Shown piece by piece: positions 11,106 through 22,061 of a stretch of DNA of 64,000 bases (position 1 is its first letter; each line of letters starts with the position of its first letter). The stretch is from Lophium mytilinum (Eukaryota > Ascomycota > Dothideomycetes > Mytilinidiales > Mytilinidiaceae): the NCBI GenBank assembly GCA_010093605.1, contig MU004182.1, positions 2,465,195 to 2,529,194 of the forward strand. Reading direction: 5' to 3'. The notes under the pieces are model-generated. The model did no database searches. It saw only the letters and a program-made list of their open reading frames with translations, and was not told where the DNA came from. Made by a program: the position numbers and the translations under genes.

Positions 11106-14100
11106 ATGGATAGAGGCTACGGCCGTTATGGCTGGCCGAACGGAAACCCAGATGAAGAAGAACCCCTCACACCAGGACAATATCTAGACCCATTTTCAAC
11201 GGAGCAGTCATTCTCGGGTCAGCCGCAGACGCCGTTCAATCACAGCGCCTCACCTTTCCTTCCAGATGGACCTTTTGGGCCGTCAGGTCAGCCATTCCAC
11301 AGTCCATATCAAAACGGCAACGGGTACGGTCATCAAGTACCTGGCCCAACAAACTCTCATCAAGTCCCGACAATCACTACAGATGGCAACCCATTCATTT
11401 CGTCTAACCTAGCAGCCCCTCAGACTGCTACTTACCAGACTGAATCAGCCTTTGCAACCGCAGGCCCTGTCATCCATGATGGATTCATCCCGACTAATTT
11501 TGAGGAATCCGACGACGAAGATGCAAATTATCCAGAGCTACCAGACGCAGTTCGAACGAACCTGCAGGGATACCAGAATTACGTGAACTCTTTTGAGCAC
11601 GGCATCTTGTACGACGCTTCCGATAGCGAGTCCGAGAGCGATGAAGATCCAGCCGTTGAAGAAGCATTCGTAAATGACATTAGAGATGCCAACGACCCAG
11701 AAGTTGATCCAGATTTCTCGGCTTCGGACGCCGAAGAATTGAATAGTGGCGATGAACTGTTGGTTCCGGAATCGCCTCGTAGAGGACGAGGAAGAGGCAA
11801 TGCTAGAGGAAGAAGCAGTGCGAGAGGGAAAAGCAGTACTAGAGCCAGAGGCAGGGGCCGGGGTGGAGCCAGAGCTAGAGCCCGTGGTCGATCGATACTA
11901 GACCGGCGCCCACCAGCTCGAAATACGCGCAGTGGAAATGTCAGACGGGGTGCTCGCAAGGCTGCGGATCCGGGCCAGCAGTATAAGAGACTACAGATAA
12001 AGGCGAACGAGTCGTACCTCAACCAAGACTTCAAAACGGCCGCTGAATATGCTATGACAGCTATACAGCTCAACCCGGAGATCTTCGCCACACACAGTCT
12101 TCTTTCCGAGATCTACTTGGACATGGGAGATGAGCAACGCTCTTTAGAAGCTCTAATTGTTGGTGCTCCGACTAAACGAGATAAACATCTCTGGTTCCAC
12201 GTTCTCCAGCGCGTCTGGGAACTTGACGAGAAGAAATATCCAATGTATACTCGAAACACCAAAATTGGCGTTGCAATCAGCTGCCTGAGGGAGATTTTGA
12301 TCATAGATCCCAGAGATTACGAGGCCCGATACGAAAAACTGAAGATCGAACTCGAACTTGGTAACGTCGCGAAAGCTGTCAGCCTCTGTCGTCTTATGCT
12401 GGACATCAAGCCTCATGAAACAGATATCCTGAGGGAAATGGCGCGATTATGTACTAAGGATGCCAAGGGGCAAAAATATCTTGACACGGCCTCAAAAAGC
12501 TTCGAGAACGCGATCAATCATTTCATCACTAACGAGGACTTTGCAGACAGTAATTTTGACTGGCCCTTGCTTAATTATTACCTTGAGGTTGTTGAGAAGC
12601 AAAAGAAGCATAAGAAAGCAGTTACACAAGCCAAGAGGCTATCCAGATGGCTACTTGGGAGAAAGGATGAGGTATTTTGGGACGAGCTAGACGATGATCG
12701 AGAATGGGATCTCGCGCCTGAGCCGAGAAGAATCGACGTCGCAGGTTTCGAACTAGGAAAATACTCGTTTGTTAAGTATGGGGCTGGCCTGCCTATGGAG
12801 GTTCGGGTCAAGATGGGGACTAATAGGTTGCGGATGGGCGGCCTTGAAAATTACGAAGAGGCCATGGTATGTCCCGAGTTCGAAGATACAGTAATCTTGT
12901 GCTAACCATATGTAGCGTCACTTGGAACTGCTTGAGCCAGATGTGAGAGGCACCGACGCGAAAGTCATGGACTATGGAGATCTATTTCGCGAAGCAGCAG
13001 AAGCTTTGAAATCGGAGGAGCATTTCGAACAAGTGATTCGATTCTACCAAACTTTGAAGACCAATCCGGCCGAGATGAACGTTCCTTCTTACATCACCCT
13101 CATTCGATCCTACAACGCACTAGGTCGTTCTGATGAAGCAGCTGAAGATATGGAAATCCTGATTAATTTTGAATGCAAAAAGGTTGAAGAGTTGGCTCTT
13201 CTAGCAAAATTCCTCGAGGCAAGTGGCAAGTCGTATGAAGCCATTAAAAGAGGAAGACAGGCGTATGATATGGGTGGGCATTCCCTTCTCAAACGCTTGC
13301 AATTCAAGCACATCGCAGCGGTTTTGCCGGATTGGATGCCCAGAACTCCTATGGGCAGAGGACCATACCAGAAACGGTTGTACTCGAGTGTTAGTAAAGC
13401 CCCCGAAGCCAACGGAGCCGCAGCGTCAAGTAAAAAGGTCCCGGGAAAGAGATTGATGCTGAGAACACTAGCCCCGCGGCCAGCCAGTGGGGACGATACC
13501 GTTTCTGACGAAGATGATATGGATGTCGAAGAAGCGCTTACGGACGAGGACAATGAAGCGACAGATGTGCCTCCTCGACCCTTGGAGGCTCCCCAACCTA
13601 AGAAAATATCAATGCAACATCCGCGTGTCGCTGGCCCTATAACGTACATGCCTTACTTGATGGCGTTCAATGGGGAGGAACAGGACGAGGAATTGCTGGC
13701 ACCCCTCACATCGATACGAAAGCGAATTCTGGACGCAGAAAGACAGCGGCCTGACGAATTTCATTACCAAAAGGGTCTTGATCGCAAGATGAGGGCCAAC
13801 TTTGCTTTACTACAAGAGCTGGGGGAAGATGCCACGAAAGGCGACCGCGCAGCTGCAGAAAAGTGTCTGGACGCTGGTGAGGAAATGGCGACGGAGTTCT
13901 TGGAATTCGAAATGTTTTCTTGTGACATAAACGAGCCTTTCAAAGGATACTTCAGGAAGAAAGGGCTCGAGTGGAGAGAGGCCATTCTCTCTCGACTAGC
14001 ATGCTTTTCTAATAGAGTGGAGGATGGCGAGCACGATATCGATCCCCGGGCTGATGACTCTTGCAACGACTTCCACGGCATTTCATTCGAGGATTGGGGT

Positions 14101-15051
14101 GGCGTTTTGATCCAGTATTCCCTTCTTCTTGCGAAGACTGGCGACGCTAGGGCCTGCTTCACAACTCTCAAGGGCGCAAGCGATTCCAGTATATTCTTCC
14201 ACCGGAAGGATCTCCTATACCGCATCTACACTTGCTGGCTTGCCTGCGCCATCGAGTGCGACTCGTCCCAGCAAACCGTCAACGCCGTCCGCTGGTTCAT
14301 GAAGAACTTCCCCTGCTCTAGCGACATCTACCGCCTCTACAGCTTTGCCAACCGCCTACTGGGCGAAGGAAGTTTCTACAGCACCGCCGTCAACCAGAAA
14401 CTAATCCTCCGCCACATCAAACTCTCCGACTACAAGCAGATGACAGAACCGCAGCGCGACTGGTTCAAGTACAACGATACCGCGCGTGCCAACTATCTGG
14501 GTAGGGCGGTGCGAGACGGGTTCCTGCGACATGTTCAGGGCCACGACGCAGCCCTCTTCGCGCTCTTAGGCCACACCCTCGCCGATGGCGCCACCTACAC
14601 AGCCGCGCTCAACTACTACTTCCGTGCCTACACCATCTGCCCGGATGACCCTATCCTGAACCTCTGCATCGGGCTGTGCTACGTGCAGCATGCGATGAAG
14701 CGCCAGAGTGAGAATCGCCAGTTCCAGGTTCAGCAGGGCATGGCGTTTGTAGTCCGCTACTACGAACTTCGGACGAAGGAAGATATCGCCGTGCTCGTAC
14801 AGGAAGCCGAGTTCAATATGGGACGCGTGTGGCATTTGTTGGGCTTGAGCCAGCTCGCTATGCCATGTTATCGGAAGTGTATTGAGCTCGGCCCGAAGGT
14901 GAGAGCGGAGCATGAGAAAGGGGAGCAGAGTGGGGACGCAGTAGAAGATTTCAGCGCCGAGGCCGCGTTTGCGATTCAGACGATACTGGCGCTGGCGGGT
15001 GATTTCGAGGGCGCGAGGAAAGTGACGGAGGAGGCGCTTGTTATCGAGTGA
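11106..15051 (+). CDS. TFC4: RNA polymerase III factor TFIIIC, tau131 subunit (TPR protein)
   Basis: Scaffold subunit of TFIIIC that binds the A-box side of tRNA genes and recruits TFIIIB. Two exons (11106-12866, 12916-15051) joined over a 49-bp intron (GTATGT...GCTAAC...TAG) give 1298 aa. Order of parts: Pro/Gln-rich N-terminus; an acidic stretch about residues 150-225 (ASDSESESDEDPAVEEAF); a 60-residue RG/AR-rich basic block; then TPR repeats starting YKRLQIKANESYLNQDFKTA and running past the intron (EEAMRHLELLEPDVRG). A second acidic, poorly conserved linker lies in the middle (SDEDDMDVEEALTDEDNEAT), then C-terminal TPRs ending EGARKVTEEALVIE. The ATG at 11106 is chosen because the longer frame upstream has no ATG. 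Confidence 0.93.
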
Positions 15052-15464
15052 GTTGGGGTCTTGGGTTTGAAAACATGGTTATGGCGTCGATGGGAGGGGA
15101 GTATCGAAAGGCGAACTTGTGGCATTTGAGGAGTTTTGAGCTGCTCTCGCATTTCTCGGAGTCTTATCAGATAGCATGAAGGGTGGTAATAGTTTGCGTT
15201 GAACACGGAAAAGCTACATCTACTCTGTTCTCTTGCAACGATCCAATTACTCTCGACCACGGTGACCTGGAAGCTAACAAAATAAGTGTCGTGAATCGTC
15301 AAAGCACCCAGCGCACGCTGGTCTCCAGAAGACCCATCCAAACCCTATCCAAACAGCAAAAGAATGACATCGCTCCCTAGAACCGAAACAAAGATGAAAT
15401 GAATGAACCAAAAACACCATCGTAGTCCGCACTCCTTTGATCAATTTCATGACAGGATCCCGTC
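15052..15464. other. intergenic between convergent TFC4 and ASPM-like genes
   Basis: 413 bp between the two stop codons. It must hold both 3' UTRs. No repeat or RNA gene was seen. Confidence 0.5.
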
Positions 15465-18400
15465 CTACCAACCCCCTCGCGCCCTTCTCTCCTTTATCTT
15501 CCCCCACCCTGTCTTGCCAGCAAGCGCACCTCGCAGCGCTCTCCGCACAGCCCAGCCGCGCGCGCGAGCCTGGAAAGCCGTAATATCATTCCTCAACCTT
15601 TCTTGTCGTTGATCCAATACCTTTCTCCAACCTCTCTGTAACACCGTGGCTGCATTCACAACCCTCTCTCTCGTCCGAACGACCTTTGCACACTCCAAAG
15701 CCAACCTCATCAGCGTGACGCGGCGCCGACTGGTCCGACGAACCAGGAAAAGGCGGAAGCAGCGCTGTATGGTAACAGCAGCGCGATGAGCACGGGCGAG
15801 TGGTGGCAGGCGTGAGGCGAGGAATGCGAGAGTCTGGAGCGTGAAATCCTTCGAGGGGATGGGCGTGGCGAACTTGGAAGACGGAGTGAAGAGGGAGACG
15901 AAAGCGGTGGAGCAGCCAGCTGCTTTGAGCTTTGGTGCTAGAGATCCATTGCGGTTGGTCGATTTGGACATTGATGTGCTTGTGTTGATATTTGTGGGGA
16001 GGTAGGCGTCCATGATTGCTTCGAAAACTCTACCGTCGGCGAAGGATGTTGTTAGATTTGAGACGCGAAGGCCGTGCAGGCGCGCGATGCTGAATGCCCA
16101 ACTCTTTAGGAGGTACTTGTAATGGGCAAGGCCTTCTAGTGATGTTGTATCCTCGTCGGAGGAGTAGAGGTCGGATTCCGGATCCGGGTGTTGCTCATAC
16201 CACGCGCGTCGGAACGTAGCAATCTCTTTCTCGACATCGCTCCAATTGACGAGAGCTCCAAGACCCCATTTGCCGACGAGAGCCCAGAGTAGGCTGAGCG
16301 TCTTTTCGCGATGGCCGTCTACGATGTCTTCAGGTCTCACGTCGGAGATTGCGCGGTGTGGAATGCCTCTGATACCGTCAAGGGCGCTCAAGGCAATCTG
16401 GGCATTGTACAGCTTCTGTGCACGAGCGAGGCTCGGGAACTTGAGGTGCTGGGAGAGGACCCATGTCTCCTTTGGATTCAGATCGAAATTACTCGTCAAC
16501 AACTCGCCGGTCGGCATGGTAATTGTAACTGTTTCATCTCGTTGCGCTGCGAGAGAAGAGGGAGGATACAAGAGTAACTCTACCAGTCTGGTGAGGAGAA
16601 CACCATCCCGCAGATCGGTTGCCAGATTTCCAACGTGGTATGTGTATTCTTGTAGAGGGTATTGAGCGTGCTTGACGCGGTAATTAAGATGTCCGAGGGG
16701 GCGAGTAACATCGCCCACAGATGGCAACAGCATCGTCGACAACGATTGCAGTACCGTAGCAGAGGTCTTGTGTGGCGATGAGAGCTGAAACAGACAACCG
16801 GGAAGGATGTCTGTAGTCTTCGCCTTGTCCAATAACATAATGAGCATCAAACTTCGAAGGACTGTCCTCCTCCAGGACCAGCCTTGGGTTCCAAAGTCGT
16901 CTCCGTGATGTTCACCACCTCTGGCAATCCTGGCGATTGTGCCGACACCAGTCTTGACGCGTACTGCATCTTCATTGCGGATCAAAAACGTATCAAGGAA
17001 ACCGTCGATCGCTCTTCGTTCAGCACGCAGCTGGCGCTCGCCACAATCTGAGCTCATCGATCCTCCAGACAACCTGGAAGAGACTGGGATTTTCCGGCCT
17101 ACGACTGTTTCGGCTGCACATCTAAGGGCAGTAAGATCGTATGTTTCTACCCATAGATTGAGGAATTTGCGGCGGAGTCCCACGTCGTCCTTGATTCGTA
17201 ACGTCTGAGCTAGGAGGTCTTTGGGAACGCTCAGGGCCCCATAGAGAAGCGACGCTTGAATACGTTTGTGGAGTAATGGAACTGCTGGCTCATGATATAT
17301 CTTGATCAGAGCTTTCCGGAGATCATCTGGGTCCAGATCAAGGTTGACCCCTTTATTTACTGAGTCGAAGAACGAATTCAGGAGCTGCGTGATGGCTACT
17401 TCTTGATAGTTCAGCCAATGATCTTCATACAGTTCCGGTCTGCAGAGATCCTCGGACAGCACTGGGTATTTTTCTGGCCGCACTCTCCTTTCATGAGCAA
17501 CTTTTGGGACACTGAGTTTAGAAGGTGGGCGTTCCGGTCGAGCTCTGCGTAAAGCGGACGGCGGGGAATTCTTGGGCTGAAACGGAGACGAAGATGCAAG
17601 GGGTAGTGCTTTTGATATCCTTCTCGAGGTCGCCTTTCGCGCAGCAGTGGGGGCAGAAACTCCATCCGCGCGAATTTTGTGGGATTTGGCAGGGGATCCG
17701 GAGTGGCCGATTTCCGAGTTGACTCGTTTGCGACTGCCTTCCACCTTGACTCTGGAGACTGGAACAGGCTCAGGTGCCTTAGAGGAGGCGAAATGGACCC
17801 TTGCCGGCTTCAACGCCCCATCCCCAGATCCTGCCTTAGAGAAGTTGAATTGACGCTCTTTCTTGGTAGCCTTCTTCTCGTCAATTGAGAAGCATCCAGG
17901 GGGCATATTCTCCTTTCCACCTCCCTTGCCCGCGAGATCCTCCGAGAACGATACGGTCTGTAAAGGGCGCGAAGTGTGTTGTAAGGGTCCGCGTTTAGGA
18001 GGCACTGCTAGAGATTGCCGTGAAGTCTTCTTGTCCTGCTTCAAGGCTGGTACAAGATTTTCTGGTTCTTCCTCCGAAAGAGTGACGAGCTCGAGTCCAA
18101 AGTTAGGAGATTTCACCCGACCTTCTTTGTGCTTGTGGGTAGGGGCTCCTGGGTGTATCGTGATCATGGTCGTGCCATCCGACGGAACGTAGATGGTCCT
18201 CCGGCGCGGGTTCTTCTTGATTTCCGATTTCCTGCGCTCTCTGACAGCGTCCTTCTGCATGAGCACTGTGTTTTCTGCTTCTTCGCCGGCCCGGTCCGCG
18301 AGTATAGACGATACTCGTCGTCTTGCGGTTGGCCTCACGGTTTGCGGAGGCGGTTCCTTCTTTACAGGTGGTGCAGCAACTGGGATCTTTTGCGCCGGTT

Positions 18401-18776
18401 GTGCCAGTATGGTGCTCCTCCTGGCATTTCCTTCTTTTGGCAGAAGCGATGTTCTACTCCTCCTGCTGACTTCTGGTGCGTTTTGTTGTTGTTGCTCCTC
18501 CAGTGCCACGTCCTCGAATATGTCCATGGACGGGTTGAAAGTGGACTTTCGCGCCGCATCTCGTGGTCGCCTTCGGGGTTTCGCGTTCCGAAAACTGTTT
18601 TGGAGTTCTGTTGTGTATTCTAATGCAGTGGTAGTGTCATCCTGGAGGTATGATGTTGTTGACGTCGCGTATGCCGAGGGCTGGTATGCGTGCTGGTAAT
18701 AGCGATCGATATTCGGGAAGGATGGATTTGGCGGCGCCGGACATGGCGTGCCATCTGTATAGCGGCGGATATTCAT
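15465..18776 (-). CDS. ASPM/Asp-like spindle protein with calponin-homology and IQ motifs
   Basis: Single-exon 1103-aa protein resembling fungal relatives of abnormal spindle (ASPM), which bundle microtubules at spindle poles and bind calmodulin. The N-terminal ~400 residues are basic, Ser/Pro-rich and probably disordered (with a QQQQQ run near residue 95). A helical region begins KYPVLSEDLCRPELYEDHWLNY (seen as RPELYEDHWLNYQE). The calponin-homology part contains VGNLATDLRDGVLLTRLVELLL. Three IQ motifs lie in the last 108 residues: VTIQRCFRLFLVRR, ATVLQRGWRKVL and AFQARARGWAVRRAL. The start ATG at 18776 precedes a fungal-type DGTPCPAPP segment. An out-of-frame ATG at 18846 opens a frame that overlaps this start. 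Codons become G-ending in the last ~80 residues. Confidence 0.85.
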   Translation of the reverse strand: MNIRRYTDGTPCPAPPNPSFPNIDRYYQHAYQPSAYATSTTSYLQDDTTTALEYTTELQNSFRNAKPRRRPRDAARKSTFNPSMDIFEDVALEEQQQQNAPEVSRRSRTSLLPKEGNARRSTILAQPAQKIPVAAPPVKKEPPPQTVRPTARRRVSSILADRAGEEAENTVLMQKDAVRERRKSEIKKNPRRRTIYVPSDGTTMITIHPGAPTHKHKEGRVKSPNFGLELVTLSEEEPENLVPALKQDKKTSRQSLAVPPKRGPLQHTSRPLQTVSFSEDLAGKGGGKENMPPGCFSIDEKKATKKERQFNFSKAGSGDGALKPARVHFASSKAPEPVPVSRVKVEGSRKRVNSEIGHSGSPAKSHKIRADGVSAPTAARKATSRRISKALPLASSSPFQPKNSPPSALRRARPERPPSKLSVPKVAHERRVRPEKYPVLSEDLCRPELYEDHWLNYQEVAITQLLNSFFDSVNKGVNLDLDPDDLRKALIKIYHEPAVPLLHKRIQASLLYGALSVPKDLLAQTLRIKDDVGLRRKFLNLWVETYDLTALRCAAETVVGRKIPVSSRLSGGSMSSDCGERQLRAERRAIDGFLDTFLIRNEDAVRVKTGVGTIARIARGGEHHGDDFGTQGWSWRRTVLRSLMLIMLLDKAKTTDILPGCLFQLSSPHKTSATVLQSLSTMLLPSVGDVTRPLGHLNYRVKHAQYPLQEYTYHVGNLATDLRDGVLLTRLVELLLYPPSSLAAQRDETVTITMPTGELLTSNFDLNPKETWVLSQHLKFPSLARAQKLYNAQIALSALDGIRGIPHRAISDVRPEDIVDGHREKTLSLLWALVGKWGLGALVNWSDVEKEIATFRRAWYEQHPDPESDLYSSDEDTTSLEGLAHYKYLLKSWAFSIARLHGLRVSNLTTSFADGRVFEAIMDAYLPTNINTSTSMSKSTNRNGSLAPKLKAAGCSTAFVSLFTPSSKFATPIPSKDFTLQTLAFLASRLPPLARAHRAAVTIQRCFRLFLVRRTSRRRVTLMRLALECAKVVRTRERVVNAATVLQRGWRKVLDQRQERLRNDITAFQARARGWAVRRALRGALAGKTGWGKIKERRARGGW

Positions 18777-19104
18777 CGGGATGTGTGCGTGCCCATATAC
18801 GGTTCCCCGGAGTTGCAGGTGTGGTTGTGGGGATCTCGAGAATCATGGTGTTGGCAGCATCACCCTTGGTCGCGTCGCTAAATGCAGTTGCTAGAGGCAA
18901 CAGATCAACAACAAACTAATTATCGCAACGTAAATATAGTGAGAATTCACGGGGACTGAGCCAATGTAGCGACTTGTATTACTCTTGGTTAAATATGGAT
19001 ACCGTACTTTTATTTACATTTGACTAGACTACTAGAAACGATGACGAAACTACCCAATGAATCGTCTGGCAGCTGAGTTAGAGATGCCAGCGACGTCCAT
19101 GACC
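18777..19104. other. intergenic, ASPM-like 5' region and GH32 3' region
   Basis: 328 bp between two minus-strand genes. It holds the ASPM-like upstream region, including an out-of-frame ATG at 18846 whose 70-codon frame runs to 18637, inside the main coding sequence. Confidence 0.5.
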
Positions 19105-21281
19105 TCAATTCCCTGCCCACCATGTATAGTTATTGGTCTCGGCAGCAGTATCGAAAACAAGCTCACTGCTCGAATTAAGAGGGCGATCTCGCCACACATT
19201 GCGCAATCCAACCCAAGCTGCGACTTCAGCAACATGCACACTAGCACCCTCGTCTACGTAGACGCCGAAGTTGGTCGAGTCCTCGCGACTAGGGTAGATA
19301 CGCGTGGTGAGAGCGAAGCGACCCTAAAAATTTGATATGAGTTCCAAAAACTCATAGCTGGGACGACGTCTAAGCTTAAGGAGATACTCACATTGACATA
19401 GACTTCTAGAAGCGAACCATCCAGGAAGACGCTCATAGTGATGCTCTCCACGCCAGTGGCCGCCAGAGTGTAGGGACGGAAGTATCCCACGACAGTCGAA
19501 TTCGCAAACTCTACAATAGTAGAGGAATGAGAACGGTCGACATTGAGGGTATGATTGGAAGAGTCGTAGTAGATATTAGTGTACTCTTTTCCACCAGGTG
19601 AGGCAGCGACTGTCAGACCAGCCATTCCCTTGAAGTCGTTAAAAGTGGCAGCGAGCTCCATATGACTACTCCCTTTGCCCGCAATCTTGCTCGAAGAACA
19701 GGCGCCTATCGGGAACTTCACAGATTTTGAGCCTTTTCGAAGGCCAGTGACCACATCTGAGAGTGGACGAGCACCGAGCGTATAGGCCGTGTAAGTGCCA
19801 TCGCTCTTCTTGACGAAGTGGGAGCTGCCGGGGGTGGTCGAGCTATCATCAACGACGCCAGCAACCTCGTGAACGAAAAGCTCGCGAGGAAGCGCCATAC
19901 AGCCCTGGAAGCCCTGTTGGTTGATGGAAAAACTGCCTTCATCTTCTGGTGCCCAACCCCACTGAACCCGGCGATGATTCTTAGTATCATTGAAACTCGT
20001 CAAAGCATAGAGAAGCCCCCAATCGGCCGCGCTACCTGAGACTGGAGTGAACTGGGCGGACCCATTGTCGCGTCTTGTAACAACTCCCTCGTTCCACAAA
20101 GCCCAGTGTGCACTTTCATGAAAGCTCACATTGCCGCCTTCGGAGCCCATATTAGTGAAGTAGTGTTGAGCTCCAGTAGAGTCTTCCAGAGAGAAGAAGC
20201 CAGATCTATGTGTATGTATAGTTAGCAGTAGTTCTCTTTATCCGAAAGACGAGGTAGATCACGTACACTTCAAAATTAAATCCGTACGAGCCAGTCTCGA
20301 GAACAGAGCCCAGGCTCGAGTTGTCTGCAGGTTCCCAGAGGGCACCAAGGAATGTCCAGCTGGTCAAATCGCTGGCAGGGGCAGAGTAGAACGGAATACG
20401 TGGGCCGACGCCTTTGATTCCAGATCCAAACACAGCGTAGTAATGTGGTTCAGATTGATCCAGCAACGCATCCATCGCCGGCCAGGGCTCTACAAAAGGA
20501 TCTCGCCATCCGGTAATGTTCCAATCTCCTGGCACCTCAGTAATGATTGGGTTGCCCGGATATTCCTGCCATGTGACGCCTCCATCGGAAGACATTGCAA
20601 TGCTTTGGCTTTCAGTTCCACGATGATACGGAATTGACCAACTGGTAGGGAGATAGGAGACAGATGTATAGAAGGCCAGGAGAGTGCCGTCTTGTTCACC
20701 ATGGAGATTGACTGGTTGAGCGGTACCAGAGAAAATTCCGAGCCCGTTGTACTTTCCCACTGGTCCAGTGCCCAGAGCTTGAGCATCTTGGTCATGCCAG
20801 CCGCCGACGTCTTCCCATGTAATGAGGTCTTTCGAAGTAGCATGGCTACAATGAATCAGCAATCTGTCACCCGCCAAGGTCAGTCAAAGTTCATAGAGCT
20901 TACCCCCACGAGATGTTTCCTGTAGTAGTGTGAGTATGGCAAGACCGTTAATGTTGCTCATAACTCACCCCAGTTGACATGTTTCGGATGCCATTGATAG
21001 AAGAGATGGTATATGTCCCTTGTTGGGTCGTACATGGAACCGCAAGGATCCTGAATCACAGGTCAGCAATAGTCTTTGATGCATGGATTGCTTGAACAGT
21101 CGAAAAGGGATTGAGTGCTGACATTCATCCATCCTGCGGGAGGTAGAAAGTGAGCTATCGGGCGCCATCGGGTGAAGAGGCTGTTGTTTCCCATCGCTTC
21201 TATCGTCGAAGCTTCCAGGGTTTGCGCAGACACGATGCCTAGTGTACCGAGCACTAGGCTCAGCAGATTCGTGGCTCTCAT
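19105..21281 (-). CDS. secreted glycoside hydrolase family 32 (fructosidase/invertase type)
   Basis: Hydrolyses beta-fructosidic bonds in sucrose or fructans outside the cell. Six exons (21281-21123, 21050-20969, 20919-20904, 20845-20267, 20205-19392, 19323-19105) give 622 aa. A signal peptide is visible (RATNLLSLVLGTLGIVSA). GH32 landmarks: WMNDP with the nucleophile Asp, cut exactly between Asn and Asp by intron 1; FYQWHP; the stabiliser Asp in GWRDPFV; and the likely acid/base Glu in FNFEVSGFF, cut by intron 4. The C-terminal beta-sandwich ends LNSSSELVFDTAAETNNYTW. Many Asn-X-Ser/Thr sites fit secretion. Exon 3 has only 16 bases. Whether it prefers sucrose, inulin or levan cannot be told. 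Confidence 0.92.
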
Positions 21282-22061
21282 CCTTGGGTATAAAAGTCAA
21301 TCGACTAAGACTAATTAATGTGCAGACTTGAGATTCAATTGAGCATCACAGAATTACCCGTTTTGCATGGAAATCCCCAGAACTTAAGGCAGAAGTCATT
21401 CTAGAAACGGTCATAGCCATGACAAAATGCATGGCCACAGGGAATAGCCGATCGATCTGAATGGAGAGAGACGCAGAGATGACGGGACGGACAAGGATAA
21501 TTTCACGGTAGCGCATGTCGTTCCCCCGCATCTCCACATTTTGGGATCTTCCCGAGCCGAGGAGCGGCACGATCAGTACGACTATCCTGATCCGAGCAGG
21601 CCCAGACCGAGATGAATTTGGCGATGGCAGCCCATGACGCCGGTGTGCATTGAAAAGAGGTTCGCGAAATCGCGCGGAAAGTTTCTCGGGGACCGTCTAT
21701 TGACTATACTAACCGAATCTTGGGGAAATGCTATCTAATCAGCATCCAAGTAGACTGTGAGGCTCCACCACGTTGAGTCCGAGGAGGAACCTCCGTAGCT
21801 CAGGGCACAAGTGCCGAAAACCAGGCTGCCGGGGATTGGGGCCGTTGTACGGCAATTTACAGTGCTGGGATATTTTATGTAGCCTGGGCACTACGGTTCG
21901 AACCCCTCCGATGCATGTTATTGAATTGGACAAAGTGCTTAGACAAAACGTAAACTCACCAGGCCACCCTGGGTGGTGGTAAATTGGTGTACGTATAGTG
22001 GTCATATGGCGCAGAGTGCTAAGTTTTCCCCCGCCATTTTGAAGCCTCACAGGCAGTGGTA
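21282..22061. other. intergenic, GH32 promoter and F-box gene 3' region
   Basis: 780 bp without a supported gene. A GGTTCGAACCCC stretch near 21893 resembles a Pol III B box, but no tRNA fold can be drawn around it. Confidence 0.5.

Noticed and set aside
21888-21910. B-box-like GGTTCGAACCCC, possible tRNA gene
   Set aside because: No A box at the right distance and the T stem pairs only two bases; no cloverleaf can be drawn.
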